From contig JACVVK020000094.1 in assembly GCA_018292915.2 (NCBI GenBank), positions 645,001 to 709,000 on the forward strand: a stretch of 64,000 bases of DNA, given 5' to 3'. The stretch is from Batillaria attramentaria. Taxonomy: Eukaryota; Mollusca; Gastropoda; Batillariidae. Positions within the stretch are counted from its first letter, which is position 1; every line of letters begins with the position of its first letter. Made by a program: the position numbers and the translations under genes. A model generated the notes under the pieces. It saw only the letters and a list, made by a program, of their open reading frames with translations, did not search any database and was not told where the DNA came from. This document shows, piece by piece, positions 1 to 10,204 of the stretch.

Positions 1-76
1 CCATGCGTGTTCGTGGACTCCACAGCCTCGATTAAAGGACAGGGTCACCATGACCAGCTCATCACCAACAGACGCA

Positions 77-475
77 GGGCGGTCGTTGGTCTAGTGGTTA
101 AGAGACTCCGTCAGCAATGCGAGAGGCCAGGTTGAAAGAGTTTTTTTTTCCTTCTCGTACGTGGCACCGTTCATTCAGGCCATTCGTCGGGGAGTTATCT
201 CCGGGTACTCCGGCTTCCTCCTCCTCTACTTTGGAAATGTTCAGCTCACAAAAATCGAAAACGAATTGCAATTGTAAATTCGGGAACTTGAACTGCTGAG
301 CTGACCCTTCGCACCGCGTGATTGTAATGAGTTCACGTCCAGTGTGTGAGAGAATACGTGTGGTTCACGTAAGCGTGCGTGTTGGGTTCAGCTGGCGGCG
401 CTTTGAGCCAGTTAAAGAAATTGGATTAAAGCGCCTTCAAAATACTCAGTCATTATCAGTATTATAACAAACAGT
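77..475 (+). repeat. tRNA-derived SINE (family 1), copy 1
   Basis: The 5' head has an A-box-like string (GGTCTAGTGGTTAAGAGAC), as in tRNA-Glu/Gly-type heads. It is followed by a conserved body and a 3' end containing GGCGCTTTGAGCCAG and GGATTAAAGCGCC, and then an AT-rich tail. The B box is degenerate here (AGGTTGAAAGAG), unlike the copy at 14472 which keeps GGTTCGAGTCCC. Two more copies of the head lie at 8814 and 14472. No gene is seen in 1-461 apart from this repeat. Confidence 0.8.
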
Positions 476-509
476 TAGAATCGGGGTTGTGTTTCTTCCA
501 ACTACTCAC

Positions 510-1514
510 CGCGTGGTCAAGCCAATGGCTGGAGGAGCAGTCGCCCACATCCTGAAGCTCGTCCCCCGCTGGTGATCCCCGCAGTCCCAGCAACAGAGAC
601 ATCGGAGGTCGGACCTTCTCATACCCAGGGCCACTACCTGAAAAATCGCTGCAGTCTTGGTCCACTTCTGGCACGACACCGTTACATAGGGCGCAGAACA
701 TGTTGCGGTAAGCGTTGCGATCCCTGGGGACCCACAGTAGTACCCCATAACGATGCAGGAGACAGTTGGACTCTACGTCAGCATCGTAATCTTCTGTGGG
801 CCATTGTCCTGTCACGTTGCACTTTCCTATTATTACACCGGAGCCCAACGTAGTGGTGGTACAATAGCTTGGGACCAACTCGTCGGGATGGGCTCTGGTC
901 GCGGTGCAGGGGCTGGACCCTTGCTTCGCCATGTCCAGGAGCTGTTCGCGAGAGACGGCGCTGAGGACATGCTGGAAATGCGTGCAAGTGACGTTCAGCT
1001 GATCCCATGTCGTGTACGACTCCACACCGTGACACTGTGCGCAGAACGCGTTCCTGTAGGTGATGTTGGTGTTGGGGTCAGTGACCGGTTCGTCAAATGT
1101 GTATTTCCCCTGACCAGTCTCACACGCCTCAGTGATGTCCAGCTCGTCCGTCCAATATGGACACCTGACCATGGCGTAGGCCGTGTCCTGCAGACACCCC
1201 GTCGTATGCACCATGGGTTGTATTATCATTCTGTCCGGGACACGGTCACTACAACACGTTCCGTAACTCGCACAGTGCGGGCTGCAATCGCATGGAAATA
1301 TGTCTGGGCCACAAACCTGCCCGTCCGTGAACTGCGCTTGACCGTCGACACAAAGATTTGGGCCGTACCCCGACAGGTAAACATCCGCAGGAACACTTTT
1401 GTTCCATAAGTACTGTTCGGATGAAACACAAACAAAAACTAGATTTAAGAAAATCAACATATTTTCACAGCACCCTACAGTCACTCTGTTCATCTTTGAG
1501 TCTTTGCACCACAA
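510..1514 (-). CDS. secreted cysteine-rich somatomedin-B-like protein, paralog A (large coding exon)
   Basis: Open exon on the minus strand. It begins at a Met with a hydrophobic N-terminal segment; better signal-peptide starts are the internal Mets at about 1493 or 1460 (MLIFLNLVFVCVSS). A somatomedin-B-like cysteine cluster follows (CDCSPHCASYGTCCSD, about residues 75-90). Two repeated motifs of the family come next, NAFCAQCHGV and NMFCALCNGV, along with NxT/NxS glycosylation sites. A splice donor (GTGAGT) directly follows the GCG codon at 510, so reading past it (to 462) is probably intronic. The donor sits at the same place and phase 0 as in the paralogs at 6620 and 10561. Downstream exons would lie at or beyond the window edge. 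In molluscs such ectodomains occur in secreted proteins and in front of Methuselah/adhesion-like 7TM receptors; that family knowledge is from memory. Function is unknown. Confidence 0.75.
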
Positions 1515-1556
1515 ACAGACTTCGATGCCAGAGAATCCGGCGAAGAAAAAGAAGAA

Positions 1557-1891
1557 GTGTCAGTCTGCTGGTATCAACTGCTGGTTATCTGGTGTTAAAC
1601 GTCTCTTGCAACGGAGATCAGTGTGATCACTGGTTATTTCATTCACAAACCAGTTCACTTTATTTCCTCCTGGGGACTGCAGTCAAAGTTAATTGTTGCC
1701 TAATTGGCCCTTTCCATCTTAAAGAAATACGTATCATAAAGACTGGAGTGTCAGTCTGCTGGTATCAACTGCTGGTTAGCTGGTCTTCACAACTTCTCTC
1801 GCGACGGAGTCTGATCATTCATTATTTCCTTCACAAGCCAGTTCACTTCCTGGCCGGAGCTGCAGTCAAAGTTAATTGCCGCCTAACTCCA
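1557..1891. repeat. tandem duplication, 2 copies, period 191 bp
   Basis: Copies at 1557-1703 and 1748-1891 both start with GTGTCAGTCTGCTGGTATCA and end with GCAGTCAAAGTTAATTG. They lie immediately upstream of paralog A (minus strand), so they occupy its presumed promoter or 5' UTR. The copies have diverged by several substitutions and small indels. Confidence 0.85.
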
Positions 1892-2964
1892 ATACATTGT
1901 GAGCTGACCCTTTTTATCTCATTGAAACACACAAACATGTCGTCTTTTAGACCTAATAGTGAAGCAATTAGTTGTCACAAAAAATAAAAAACTGGAAACC
2001 ATATTCACGCGGTATATTTTTAGAGTTCGTTTCTTGCGAGTTAAAAAATACAATATTAATCACTCTAATTTGGTTTGTATTTGTAAGAACAATAAAAAAA
2101 AAGATGATACACGAGTATTGATTGCGACCAGTGACATGTCTTCCTTGACATTCAGGCAACATTTTCCTGTCCCGATCGACTGCAAATACACTGGTATACT
2201 TGACCTGTGTCACAGCGACCAGCATTGAATAGGGATGGTTTTGCTACTTATAGAAAAAAATGATTCACGGAAATGTCAAACCCTTAAAAAATGCAGCGTG
2301 CAATTTGCAAATATTCGATATTTTTGTGGGACAAAAATGGTGTTCACACACACACACACACACACAAATTAGAAAAAGAAATCAGAAAATAAAATCATCA
2401 TTCAAGTATCAGATGTTAAAAAAAAGGAAGGTAAAAAAAATATAGAATGTTTCCTGCAAATCAATGTCGTATACTCCATCTTAACATATTAAGAAAAAGG
2501 TCATTAAACGTGATCAGTGCGTTATTTTGGGCGTCAAATTTCCCCCTCCACACCCCCACCCCACCACACACACAAACGCAAGAAAAAGTTTAATAAAATA
2601 AAATATATTTCCCCGCGGTTGATTAAAATGCTAGGCGATATGCCCATCATAAAATATTAAACGGACTAATGCTACCATTCTTATGCACACATATCGTTCT
2701 GAGCTGTTTTCGTGGTGTCTATCGCCACACCACTTAGACGCCTGGACAGTGACAGCGTCTGTAATGCTGGTGCTGGGCCAACAGGAGCGTACTCGACGAC
2801 GCGGTGACCACACTGAGCGCTCCAGTAGTGTAACAACAGTCGGTAAGAGGAAAAAATTTGAATGTTCGACCGCTGGCGCAAAGTGTAAACAACCTTGTAC
2901 CGCATTAAGAGCTGTACTAATCATCAATATAGAGTATTTCGGGGGTACAGGCGCACTAACGAGC
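1892..2964. other. intergenic, no gene seen
   Basis: AT-rich spacer with a short (AC)n run at about 2346-2367 and A-rich patches. No ORF with recognisable domains or clear splice signals is visible on either strand. Confidence 0.5.
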
Positions 2965-3022
2965 GAAGCTCTAAAATAAAATACACTTTGTGAGGATCAC
3001 TGACTCAACAGTGGCAGCATCT
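2965..3022 (+). repeat. local dispersed repeat R, partial copy
   Basis: Contains AAATACACTTTGTGAGGA and GTGGCAGCATCTG, shared with longer copies at 3896-4058 and 5169-5333. Confidence 0.75.
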
Positions 3023-3162
3023 GAGGAGGAGAGAATCCCTGACGATCGGCCCGAATGAACGGTGCCACATATTTAAAGAGACATCCTGCAGTTTTTAAGT
3101 TGTTTCTCTATAGAGAAACAACTTCATGGGATGGGGCAGATTTCGCTGCGCGCAGCAGCAAG

Positions 3163-3260
3163 TTTCGGCTTGGGCCAAATATTTGTGCTGGCCTTTGTCT
3201 CGTTGCCCCGTCTTTGATATCACCCTTACGTGGTGAAAAAGGACGTTAAACTCCTAAACA
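3163..3260 (+). repeat. SINE family 3, 3' fragment
   Basis: Matches the body and tail of the fuller copy at 3608: GGGCCAAATATTTGTGCTGG, then GATATCACCC and GGACGTTAAACTCC, then a CCCACC-rich end. It lacks the tRNA-like head. A (CT)n run at about 3272-3311 follows. Confidence 0.8.
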
Positions 3261-3607
3261 CCCACCCACCCACTTTCTCTCTCTCTCTCTCTCTCTCTCC
3301 CTCTCTCTCTCCCCCCACCCGGCCCCACCCCCAGTCACGTGGCTAATCGGTCGAGGTCGTAGAGGATCTAGTGTCATTGGTAGAACTTGGAGAGGGGAGA
3401 ACCGGCAACAATAAGAAACAAAACAGACAAAATAAAATGAAGTTTGGAGAAACAACTTTGTAGAACGGGGTCGCTCCTCCTTGTTTGTTTTTGTTTTGTT
3501 TCTTTAGGTTCACAGACCGATTTAGGCATATAACCGTGACAAGAACATGATGCCATTTAGATTTTGCAAAGTATGAACCATTTGGGGGCTGTCTTTGCTA
3601 AGATGGG

Positions 3608-3778
3608 GAGCCGGGGTGGCCGAATGGTAGAGCGTTGGACTTTCAATGCTCGGGTCGTGAGTTCGAATCCCGGCTGGGGCCAAATATTTGTGCTGGCCTT
3701 TTTCTCGCTGCCCCGTCTTTGATATCACCCTTATGTGGTGGAAAAGGACGTTAAACTCCCGAACACCCAGCCACCCAC
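3608..3778 (+). repeat. tRNA-derived SINE (family 3)
   Basis: Head with tRNA-like A box (GTGGCCGAATGGTAGAGCG) and B box (GAGTTCGAATCCC), then a body ending GTGGTGGAAAAGGACGTTAA and a CCCACC tail. The acceptor arms do not pair well (GCCGGGG against CTGGGGC), so this is not a functional tRNA gene. Tail-only relics occur near 9500-9535 (+), 14360-14418 (+), 15083-15136 (-), 22360-22390 (-) and 36318-36352 (+). Confidence 0.85.
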
Positions 3779-3895
3779 CCTTTGCTAAGATATGAGCCAA
3801 AACGTGAGCCAAAACATGCGCCTACCGCCTATTTCACGTTCAAGTGAAGTGACGCGTTCATGTAACACATACTATAGCTACGGCCAAGTGGCCGT

Positions 3896-4058
3896 CCCAT
3901 TGCAACTCGAACGTGGTCGCTGGCGACATTACAAGTGTACAAAGCTCTAAAATGAAATACACTTTGTGAGGACCACTGACACAATAATGCAGCATCTGTG
4001 CAAAACACGTTTTTGATATAGTGGAAGTTGCTCATCCTGCAAGGTGCCGCTTTAAGCT
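3896..4058 (+). repeat. local dispersed repeat R, copy 2
   Basis: About 160 bp nearly identical to 5169-5333: GTGGCCGTCCCATTGCAACT at the start and GGTGCCGCTTTAAGCT at the end. No coding potential or terminal repeat was recognised, so it may be a local segmental duplication rather than a transposon. Confidence 0.85.
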
Positions 4059-4256
<198 letters not shown>

Positions 4257-4500
4257 GCAAACCGTTTGGAGCAGTGTTGGCGGTCTCCAGCACTATGCCT
4301 TTTAGACACATGAGCCTCACACAGGCGGGATTGGGCAAACACAAGTCGAAACGCACATCGTCTGCCGCACTGAGTCGTGTGGCGTGGCTGACTGGGAGAG
4401 CGGTGGGCAGTTAAAGTTCTCCTCGTCCGCACTGCCAGCAAACGTCAGTGTATCGCACTTAAAACTCTACTAACCCGAGGAAAGACTACTTGCAGCGCAC

Positions 4501-4798
4501 AGGGCCCGCATGTGAAAGTCGAGGTAAGGGATTTTAGCCCAGGGTTACAGTCTAATCTCGAACTAAACTAGCTCTAGGGTTAAATTTTCTGTTGTTTTTT
4601 TGTTTTTTTTGTTTTTTTGTTTAACCAGAAAGCGCGTCCATTCCACCATGGTGCTTAAGCCGTTAGAGAAGGATTTTTTCTACCTTTCCTCGCTTCCTTT
4701 TTTAAATTTAATTTTGTTTTTGGTTTTGTTTTGTCCTAGTCTGGGTTAGGCCCGTAGCCGTGGGTTAAATTAACCTCGAGTTCTACACGAGGGCCCAG
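4501..4798. mobile_element. non-autonomous hAT-like MITE (CAGGGCCCG family), copy 1
   Basis: Terminal inverted repeats: the left end starts AGGGCCCGCATGTGAAAGTC and the right end is the reverse complement of a closely related string, ending GAGGGCCCAG. A direct repeat GCGCAC flanks it (4495-4500 and 4799-4804), consistent with a 5-6 bp target duplication in which one terminal C is shared. No ORF. Related copies lie at 4978 (half) and 12117 (full length). Assignment to hAT rests on the CAGGG termini and is inference. Confidence 0.75.
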
Positions 4799-4839
4799 GC
4801 GCACAACCAAAAAGACCCACATGTTTCGACACAGCACTA

Positions 4840-4910
4840 ATAATAATAATAATAATAATAAATATTTATTTGCGCTTATTCTCTGTGAGCTCTAAGCTTA
4901 CAGAGGTAAA
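4840..4910 (-). repeat. SINE 3' tail with (ATT)n
   Basis: On the minus strand it reads TAAGCGCAAATAAATATTTA followed by (TTA)n, the typical 3' end of a SINE. The body is not recognisable further on. Confidence 0.55.
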
Positions 4911-4977
4911 ATAACTGAAAGTAGTCTTGTGTGAAGTTTAGAAATGGACGAGTGATAATTTAATAGAGAAAAGGGAT

Positions 4978-5168
4978 CAGGGCCCGTATGTAAAACTCGA
5001 GGTTAATTTAACCCACGGCTACGGGTCGAACCCAGACAAAAGAACCCCGAAACAAAATTAAATTTAAAAAAAAGGAAGCGAATAAAGAAAGACAAAAAAT
5101 CCTTCTATAACGGCATAGGCACCTTGCTGGAATGGACCCACTTCCTGATTTAAACCAAAAAAAAAAAA
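4978..5168. mobile_element. truncated hAT-like MITE (CAGGGCCCG family), copy 2
   Basis: Begins CAGGGCCCGTATGTAAAACT and continues through the family interior (CACGGCTACGGG, CACCTTGCTGGAATGGACCC). It stops in a poly-A run where repeat R begins, so the right terminal repeat is missing. Confidence 0.75.
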
Positions 5169-5333
5169 AAGTGGCCGTCCCATTGCAACTCGAACGTGGT
5201 CGCTGGTGACATTACACGTGTACAAAGCTCTAAACTAAAATACACTTTGTGAGGACCACTCACTCAATAGTGGCAGCATCTGTGCAACACACGTAGTGGG
5301 AGTTGCTCATTCTGCTAGGTGCCGCTTTAAGCT
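5169..5333 (+). repeat. local dispersed repeat R, copy 3
   Basis: Same sequence as 3896-4058 with a few substitutions. It joins the truncated MITE on the left and SINE family 2 on the right. Confidence 0.85.
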
Positions 5334-5348
5334 GAAAAATCCGAGACC

Positions 5349-5836
5349 GGCCCCCGTAGTGTAGTGGTTAGCACTTCGGACTATGGACCGGGAGACCCGG
5401 GTTCGAGTCCCAGCCGAGGCAAGCGGGATTTTTCCTACCTAGGTCGGCTCCTACCCAGAGCGGGGTGTGCTATGGGCCCAATGGGGAGGCTGTTGCCACA
5501 CAGCCGAGCTTCACCCACTTCACGGGTGCGACTTTGGGGGTGCTTCCCTTGATATGACACGTCTTATGATGTGGATGATGGCACCGCAGGTGCCGTAGTT
5601 CCTGAGCCTGGTTAATGCCGGGATATTTATGACAGGAAGCGTGGAATGCGGCCCTGTCCCGCAGTCCCAAACCACACGGGCCTCCATAGCATCATCTTAC
5701 CATCATCCTCATCTCCATCATCATGCATATAAAAATTGCCCCAACTTCCGAGTCCTCCGTGGATTCCACCCATTACCTGGGAGGAACACCACTGGAGCCG
5801 GCAAAGAGTTGTGGCAGCCAAAAAATTTTTTTTTTA
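5349..5836 (+). repeat. tRNA-derived SINE (family 2), copy 1
   Basis: The head resembles tRNA-Asp: GTAGTGTAGTGGTTAGCAC, then GAGACCCGGGTTCGAGTCCC. The long body contains CCTAGGTCGGCTCCTACCC and ends GGGAGGAACACCACTGGAGC plus an A/T tail. It is about 490 bp. Other copies are at 28090-28581 (minus, in a DDX46 intron) and 50071-50400 (plus, in a GAR1 intron). Confidence 0.9.
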
Positions 5837-5925
5837 AATCCGATGCTTCAAAGTGGGACTCGAACCCAAACCTCTCCCATTTTGTGACAGGACTGAGACG
5901 TTACTGCTACACCACCGCCGGACTG
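5836..5925 (-). repeat. tRNA-like SINE head (family 4), copy 2
   Basis: Same minus-strand A-box/B-box head as 4172-4256, differing by a few bases and abutting the tail of SINE family 2. From 5926 to 6126 nothing further is recognised. Confidence 0.75.
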
Positions 5926-6126
5926 CCAAGGTACACCTAGATAATGATGATAATGAATGAGTTAAGTCCAGAATACATCGGAGTATTGATTTTGTACAGT
6001 TTGTTTGATGATGGCCATAAGTTCCGCACGAAAGTGAGAATCAGCAACTGTCTGCGTTCTTGTGAGCCATGTTGAACATGTCTTGCGTATCGCCATACAG
6101 CTTCCAGTGAACTCTGACCCAGGCAT

Positions 6127-6164
6127 CAGAGAGAGAGAGAGAGAGAGAGAGAAAGATAGAGAAC

Positions 6165-6243
<79 letters not shown>
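6127..6243. repeat. (GA)n then (GT)n microsatellites
   Basis: (GA)n at 6127-6151 and (GT)n from about 6169 to 6243. Confidence 0.98.
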
Positions 6244-6245
<2 letters not shown>

Positions 6246-6299
6246 CACCAGTGATGATTTATCAGCAAAACGTGAGGTAAAGTATCCTTTTTCTTTTTT

Positions 6300-6535
6300 C
6301 CTTTGTTTATTGTGTTTGGTTGTTTTTGGTTTTTTTGTTGTTGTTTTTTAGGGGGGGGGGGGGGAGTTGTTTTTTGTTTTGGATGTTGGTATGTTGTTGT
6401 TGGTGGTGGTGGTGGTGGTGGTGTTTGATTGTTTGTTTGTTTGTTTTTTTGTTTGTTTTTTGGGGGTTTTTTTGGGTTGTTTTTTTTCTTTTTTTTTTCT
6501 TTTTTTTTTTTGGGGGGGGGGGGGGGTCGGCGGGA
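6300..6535. repeat. T-rich block with G runs
   Basis: Alternating T-runs and TTG/TTTG steps, with G runs at about 6351-6364 and 6512-6526. Similar blocks recur near 10200-10312, 13480-13640, 19190-19280, 19405-19535 and 38280-38342. This block lies in the presumed intron immediately downstream of paralog B, and read-through translation here gives meaningless lysine/proline-rich tails. Confidence 0.9.
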
Positions 6536-6619
6536 GGTTTTGGGAGTGGGGGAAGGTTGGTTTGATTGCGTGTTGGTTGGATCTGTCCAAGCTAAATGCG
6601 CGATAAGTAGGACACTCAC

Positions 6620-7633
6620 CGTAAAGTCAGCCCACTGTCCGTCAGAGCACGTGTCCAGGCGGTGTCGGTCATCACTGTCCGTGTCCCGGTCCCTCGGACC
6701 CAGCAGCAGCGTCAAAGGGGCACCTGTGTGCTGGTCTATTTCTGGCACTAGGATCCCAGAATCCTCACCCTGACACTCACACGTTTGAGCTCTGACTCCA
6801 TTACACACGGCACAGAACAGGTTCTTATAGAAAGATCTGTAGTCACCAACCCCCAGGGAGAGACTCTTGTACAGCAGACAGTTCTGCTCCACGTCAGCGT
6901 CGTAGTCATCTGTGGCCCACCCTCCTGTCACGTTGCACGTGTCCACGGCATCGGAGAACCAGACGTTGCTGAGGCAGTAGCTTGGTTCAATTCCCGCAGG
7001 GGCCATCCTGCGTAACCGTTTACAAAAAGAGTTCTTTTGGCTTTGTACGAGATCCAAGAACTCTTCTTCAGACCGACACATGTACACGTTCTGGAAGTGT
7101 TTGCATGTCACCAGAAGCCGCCAGGGAGTGTAGGACTCCACGCCGTGACACTGCGCGCAGAACGCGTTCCTGAAGGTGACGTTGGTGCTGAGATCAGTGA
7201 CCGGTTCGTCCACCGTGTATTTCCCCTGACCAGTCTCACACGCCTCCCTGACGTCCCCATCGCCCCACGACTGTGGACACTTGACCATGGCGTAGAAATT
7301 GTCTCTCAGGCACCCCGTCGTCTCCGGCGCGGCCTCGGTCAGCTTGTTACGCTCATGGTCATAACAACAAGACCCGTACACTTCGCAGTCCGCGACACAG
7401 GTACAGCGAAACGCCCTGAGATTCGTGCACGTGGTTGTCGAATAGTCCGGTTTTGTTCTCAGAGTGTCTGCACACGTTTTCAGTCCGAACCCGGTCATGT
7501 ACTCCACTGCTGACTGAGTCGTCCTGTTCCAAAGGTAATCTTCGAGTGTCACGCGCCGCAAAGCCAGTGAACAGGGCGACGTCACGAGCACAACTAGGAG
7601 AAGCGCGATTGATCTGAAGCGCGCTTTTGACAT
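6620..7633 (-). CDS. secreted cysteine-rich somatomedin-B-like protein, paralog B (large coding exon)
   Basis: Starts at a Met with a clear signal peptide (SIALLLVVLVTSPCSLA). Domain order: a short YLWNRTTQSAVEYMTGFG module, a somatomedin-B-like cluster (CTCVADCEVYGSCCYD), and a highly conserved central block with ACETGQGKYTVDEPVTD and NAFCAQCHGVESYTPW. A second half follows with NLFCAVCNGV and a C-terminal cysteine next to QWADFT. About 338 residues are encoded before a GTGAGT donor at 6614-6619 (phase 0). There are several N-glycosylation sequons (NRT, NVT). Paralog C shares long identical stretches with it and paralog A is more diverged, so this is a tandem gene cluster. No downstream exon (7TM, GPS or other) was recognised between 1515 and 6619. 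The product may therefore be secreted, truncated, or spliced to an exon I cannot see. Biochemical function is unknown. Confidence 0.8.
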
Positions 7634-7737
7634 ATTCGATGAGGTAAGTTACCGTCCCTTGGAACAGAATGAAGAAGCAGATCGGCTGAGTCTCAGGACG
7701 GTTCAGGGCTGCCTGGGTTTGTTATTGTTGTTACTGT

Positions 7738-8392
7738 TCCTCTCCTCCTTCTCTTTCTCCCTTATCCTGTTCTCCTACTTCCCCTTCTTCTTCTTCTTGT
7801 CCTCTTTCTCCTTCTCTTTCGTCTTCTTCTTCTCCTTCTTTTTCGCTTTCTTCTTTTTCTTCTTCTCCTTCTTCTCCTAATTCTCCTTCCTCCTCTTCTC
7901 CTTTTCCTTCTTCTCCTTCTCCCTTGTCTCCTTCTCCTTTGTCTCCTTCTTTTTCTTCTCCTTCTTCTAATTCTCCTTCTTCTCCTCTTTCTTCTTCTTC
8001 TCCTCCTTCTTCTTGTTCTTCTTATCCTTCTTCTTCTTCATCTTCTTCTTCTTCTCCTTCTCCTTCTTCTTGCGCGGCGTTAAGCCCTAAATAACTAACT
8101 AACTAACTCTCCTTCTTCTTCTCCTTCTTGTAATTCTCCTTCTTCTCCTCGCTCTTCTTCTTCTTCTCCTTCTTTTCCCCCTTCTTGTTCTTCTCCTTCT
8201 TTTCCTCCTCCTTGTTCTTCTTCTTTTCCTTCTCCTTGTTCTTCTTCACCTTCTTCTTCTCCTTCTCCTTCTTTTCCTCCTCCTTCTTCTTCTCCTTCTT
8301 CTTCTTCTCCTTCTTCTTCTTCTTCTTCACCTTGTTCTAATTCTCCTTCTCCTCGCTATTCTTCTTCTTCTTCTCCTTCTCCTTCTCAGTTA
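7738..8392. repeat. long polypyrimidine (CTT/CTC) tract
   Basis: About 650 bp, almost pure C/T on the plus strand, built from irregular TTC, TCC and CTTCTC units. It is interrupted at about 8070-8107 by a non-repeat island, GCGGCGTTAAGCCCTAAATA followed by (ACTA)n, which looks like a retroelement 3' tail. The apparent lysine/glutamate-rich reading frame on the minus strand is an artefact. Confidence 0.97.
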
Positions 8393-8399
8393 AAAAAAA

Positions 8400-8810
8400 A
8401 ATTACAGGTCCTGAGAATTCACTCGGACAGGAGCTAGAGCTGGTCGAAGGACAGAAAACTCACTGTGTCCTCAGCATCGAGTGCTACTACCAAATATCAA
8501 GCCTCGTTATGCATAATTATACAAATGAGATGCAGCGCCACCACTGATCCGGAAACCATCATGATTGGCAGACAGGTGTCCATAACCATAAGAAAAGGGT
8601 AAACGACCTTTAACGGCACCACAAGTGCAGTTAAAACTGACTTCAACAGCTGAACAAAGTACCATTTGGGGAGTTCGGCCACAAACTGTGGTACTTGTCC
8701 GAGTATTGCCCTCTGGATGTGTCTGGGGGCAAGTAACTGTAGGACTGCTGTTCGTATCAACGTTATATTTATATCCCCTCCATTAGTTCTCCATTCGTTT
8801 TTCCGCAGCA
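8400..8810. other. spacer, no supported gene
   Basis: Unique-looking sequence between the polypyrimidine tract and a SINE. It holds a hydrophobic minus-strand open frame (to 8497), which lacks an ATG, a conserved motif and a clear acceptor; see the rejected list. Confidence 0.4.
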
Positions 8811-8813
8811 GGG

Positions 8814-9066
8814 ACGGTCGGTGGTCTAGTGGTTAAGAGACTTTGTCACCACTGCGAGAGATCAGGTTCGAGTCCCACTCGGGGCAAAGAATTTTCTCTT
8901 TTCGTATGTGGGACCGATCATTCGGGTCGATCGTCGGGGATTTTCTCCGGGTACTCCGGCTTCCTCCCCTTCTGCTTTGGACTGGAGTGGCAAGAGTAGC
9001 CCAGAACAAAGTGCGATGGCGAAGGGTCGTCAATGGCCTAGGCTCCACTTGGAGCCATGGGCCTAA
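8814..9066 (+). repeat. chimera of SINE family 1 head and LINE family A 3' tail
   Basis: 8814-8981 is the SINE family 1 head and body (GGTCTAGTGGTTAAGAGACT, GGTTCGAGTCCCACTCGGGG). At about 8982 it switches to GGACTGGAGTGGCAAGA, then GTGCGATGGCGAAGGGTCGT and GGAGCCATGGGCCTAA. That is the 3' end of LINE family A (compare 15213-15310, opposite strand). The SINE may have borrowed the LINE tail, or one element may have landed in the other. Confidence 0.8.
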
Positions 9067-10200
9067 ATCAAAACGCATGCCCGGCCCACCCCATTCCCCG
9101 CCTTCCCCCACCCAACCCCCTTCACGCCCCCCTCCCCCTCTACCCTCTGCTATCCCTAAGCCATCTTCAAACATGTGTATCAATATAAACAGGCAAACAC
9201 TCTCATGTCTATATAAATTATAATGCTGCCATGACCTATGACAAACGTCAAGAGGGGAACCAAATTCAGTAAATATCAGCGCTGAGGGGGCCCTGTCGCC
9301 CTGGGTCAGCAATAACACGGCGCTGCCGACAGACGAGGAAGATCCGTATCCGATGTCTGTAAACAGCGCGGGGGTTACTGAGATCAAAACGGATCGGCGT
9401 GAGGTCACGTCACAGTGGCCGATGCTTGGCAACGGATTGTTCATTAACCGGTTACCTATCCTGTCGTCGACTTCATCAAGAAGTGATGAAGAATCATGGG
9501 TGGAAAAGGACGTTAAACCCCCCAAACACCTACCCCTTAGAATCCCGAAACTTTCCGTACGACTGAATTTCCGAGACATCTCACAGTACGGTCTGCTATA
9601 AAACCTGACGAGACTGTTGCTCACTAGTCACTAAAATAACAAGAATAATTATGTCGGCAAGCAAGCGTAAAGCAAGGGAAGTAATCGCTAACCACGTACT
9701 ATATTATTATAGGTGACTGCCGGAAGATGTTAGAAACAGACTTTTGAAAACTTGTGTCCGAACTTTTTATCAACCATTCTGAAACAGCTGACGACCTCGG
9801 CATAACTAAACACTGGGGTGAAAATGCGAGCTGGTAAAAAAAAAAACAAGGACGAATGGCCCCATCCCATAAAGTTGTTTCGGTCTCCACATTTCATGCC
9901 ACTTTATCTGTTTTATTGTTTGTCGTTGTTTTCAGTTGTTGTTTTTCTTTCTCTCTTAAGGGCAGTCGGGGCAATAAAGTCAATTGAACTGAATGGAACT
10001 GAACGTAAGAAAACGTCTATATTCACTAACTTGCTTTGATCCAAGCAGTTATTACATTATTATAATCATTATCATTGTTGTTGTTGTTTTGTTGTTGTTA
10101 AGCTGACCAGTAAAACCACGATGGCTAGCGTTGATGGTCGTCTGTGAGTGGATGATGAATGCGTGTGGTAGGTGGTACAGTCGGTTAAATGATTGCTGGC
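9067..10200. other. intergenic, repeat relics only
   Basis: C-rich stretch at about 9081-9150 and a SINE family 3 tail relic at about 9500-9535 (GTGGAAAAGGACGTTAAAC). Otherwise unique sequence, in which I see no exon of the cysteine-rich family or other gene. Confidence 0.45.
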
Positions 10201-10204
10201 TTGC

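Noticed and set aside
753..1409. Plus-strand ORF opposite paralog A (and similar ORFs opposite B and C)
   Set aside because: Cysteine spacing, signal peptide, paralogy and splice donors all support the minus strand.
2631..2927. Minus-strand 98-residue ORF as a downstream exon of paralog B
   Set aside because: No domain, no conserved acceptor in phase 0, and no counterpart between paralogs B and C.
3608..3680. Possible functional tRNA gene
   Set aside because: A and B boxes are present, but the acceptor stem does not pair and the sequence continues into a repeated body and tail. The same holds for the heads at 77, 4172, 5349, 5836, 8814, 14472, 28581 and 50071, all SINEs.
6245..6619. Lysine/proline-rich C-terminal extension of paralog B
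   Set aside because: It lies beyond the conserved GTGAGT donor and is read through T/G low-complexity DNA on the opposite strand. Intron, not protein.
8497..8820. Hydrophobic minus-strand open frame as a possible transmembrane exon of the cysteine-rich family
   Set aside because: It has no ATG start and no clear splice acceptor, it runs into a SINE, and no 7TM or GPS motif is recognisable. Its hydrophobicity is probably chance.
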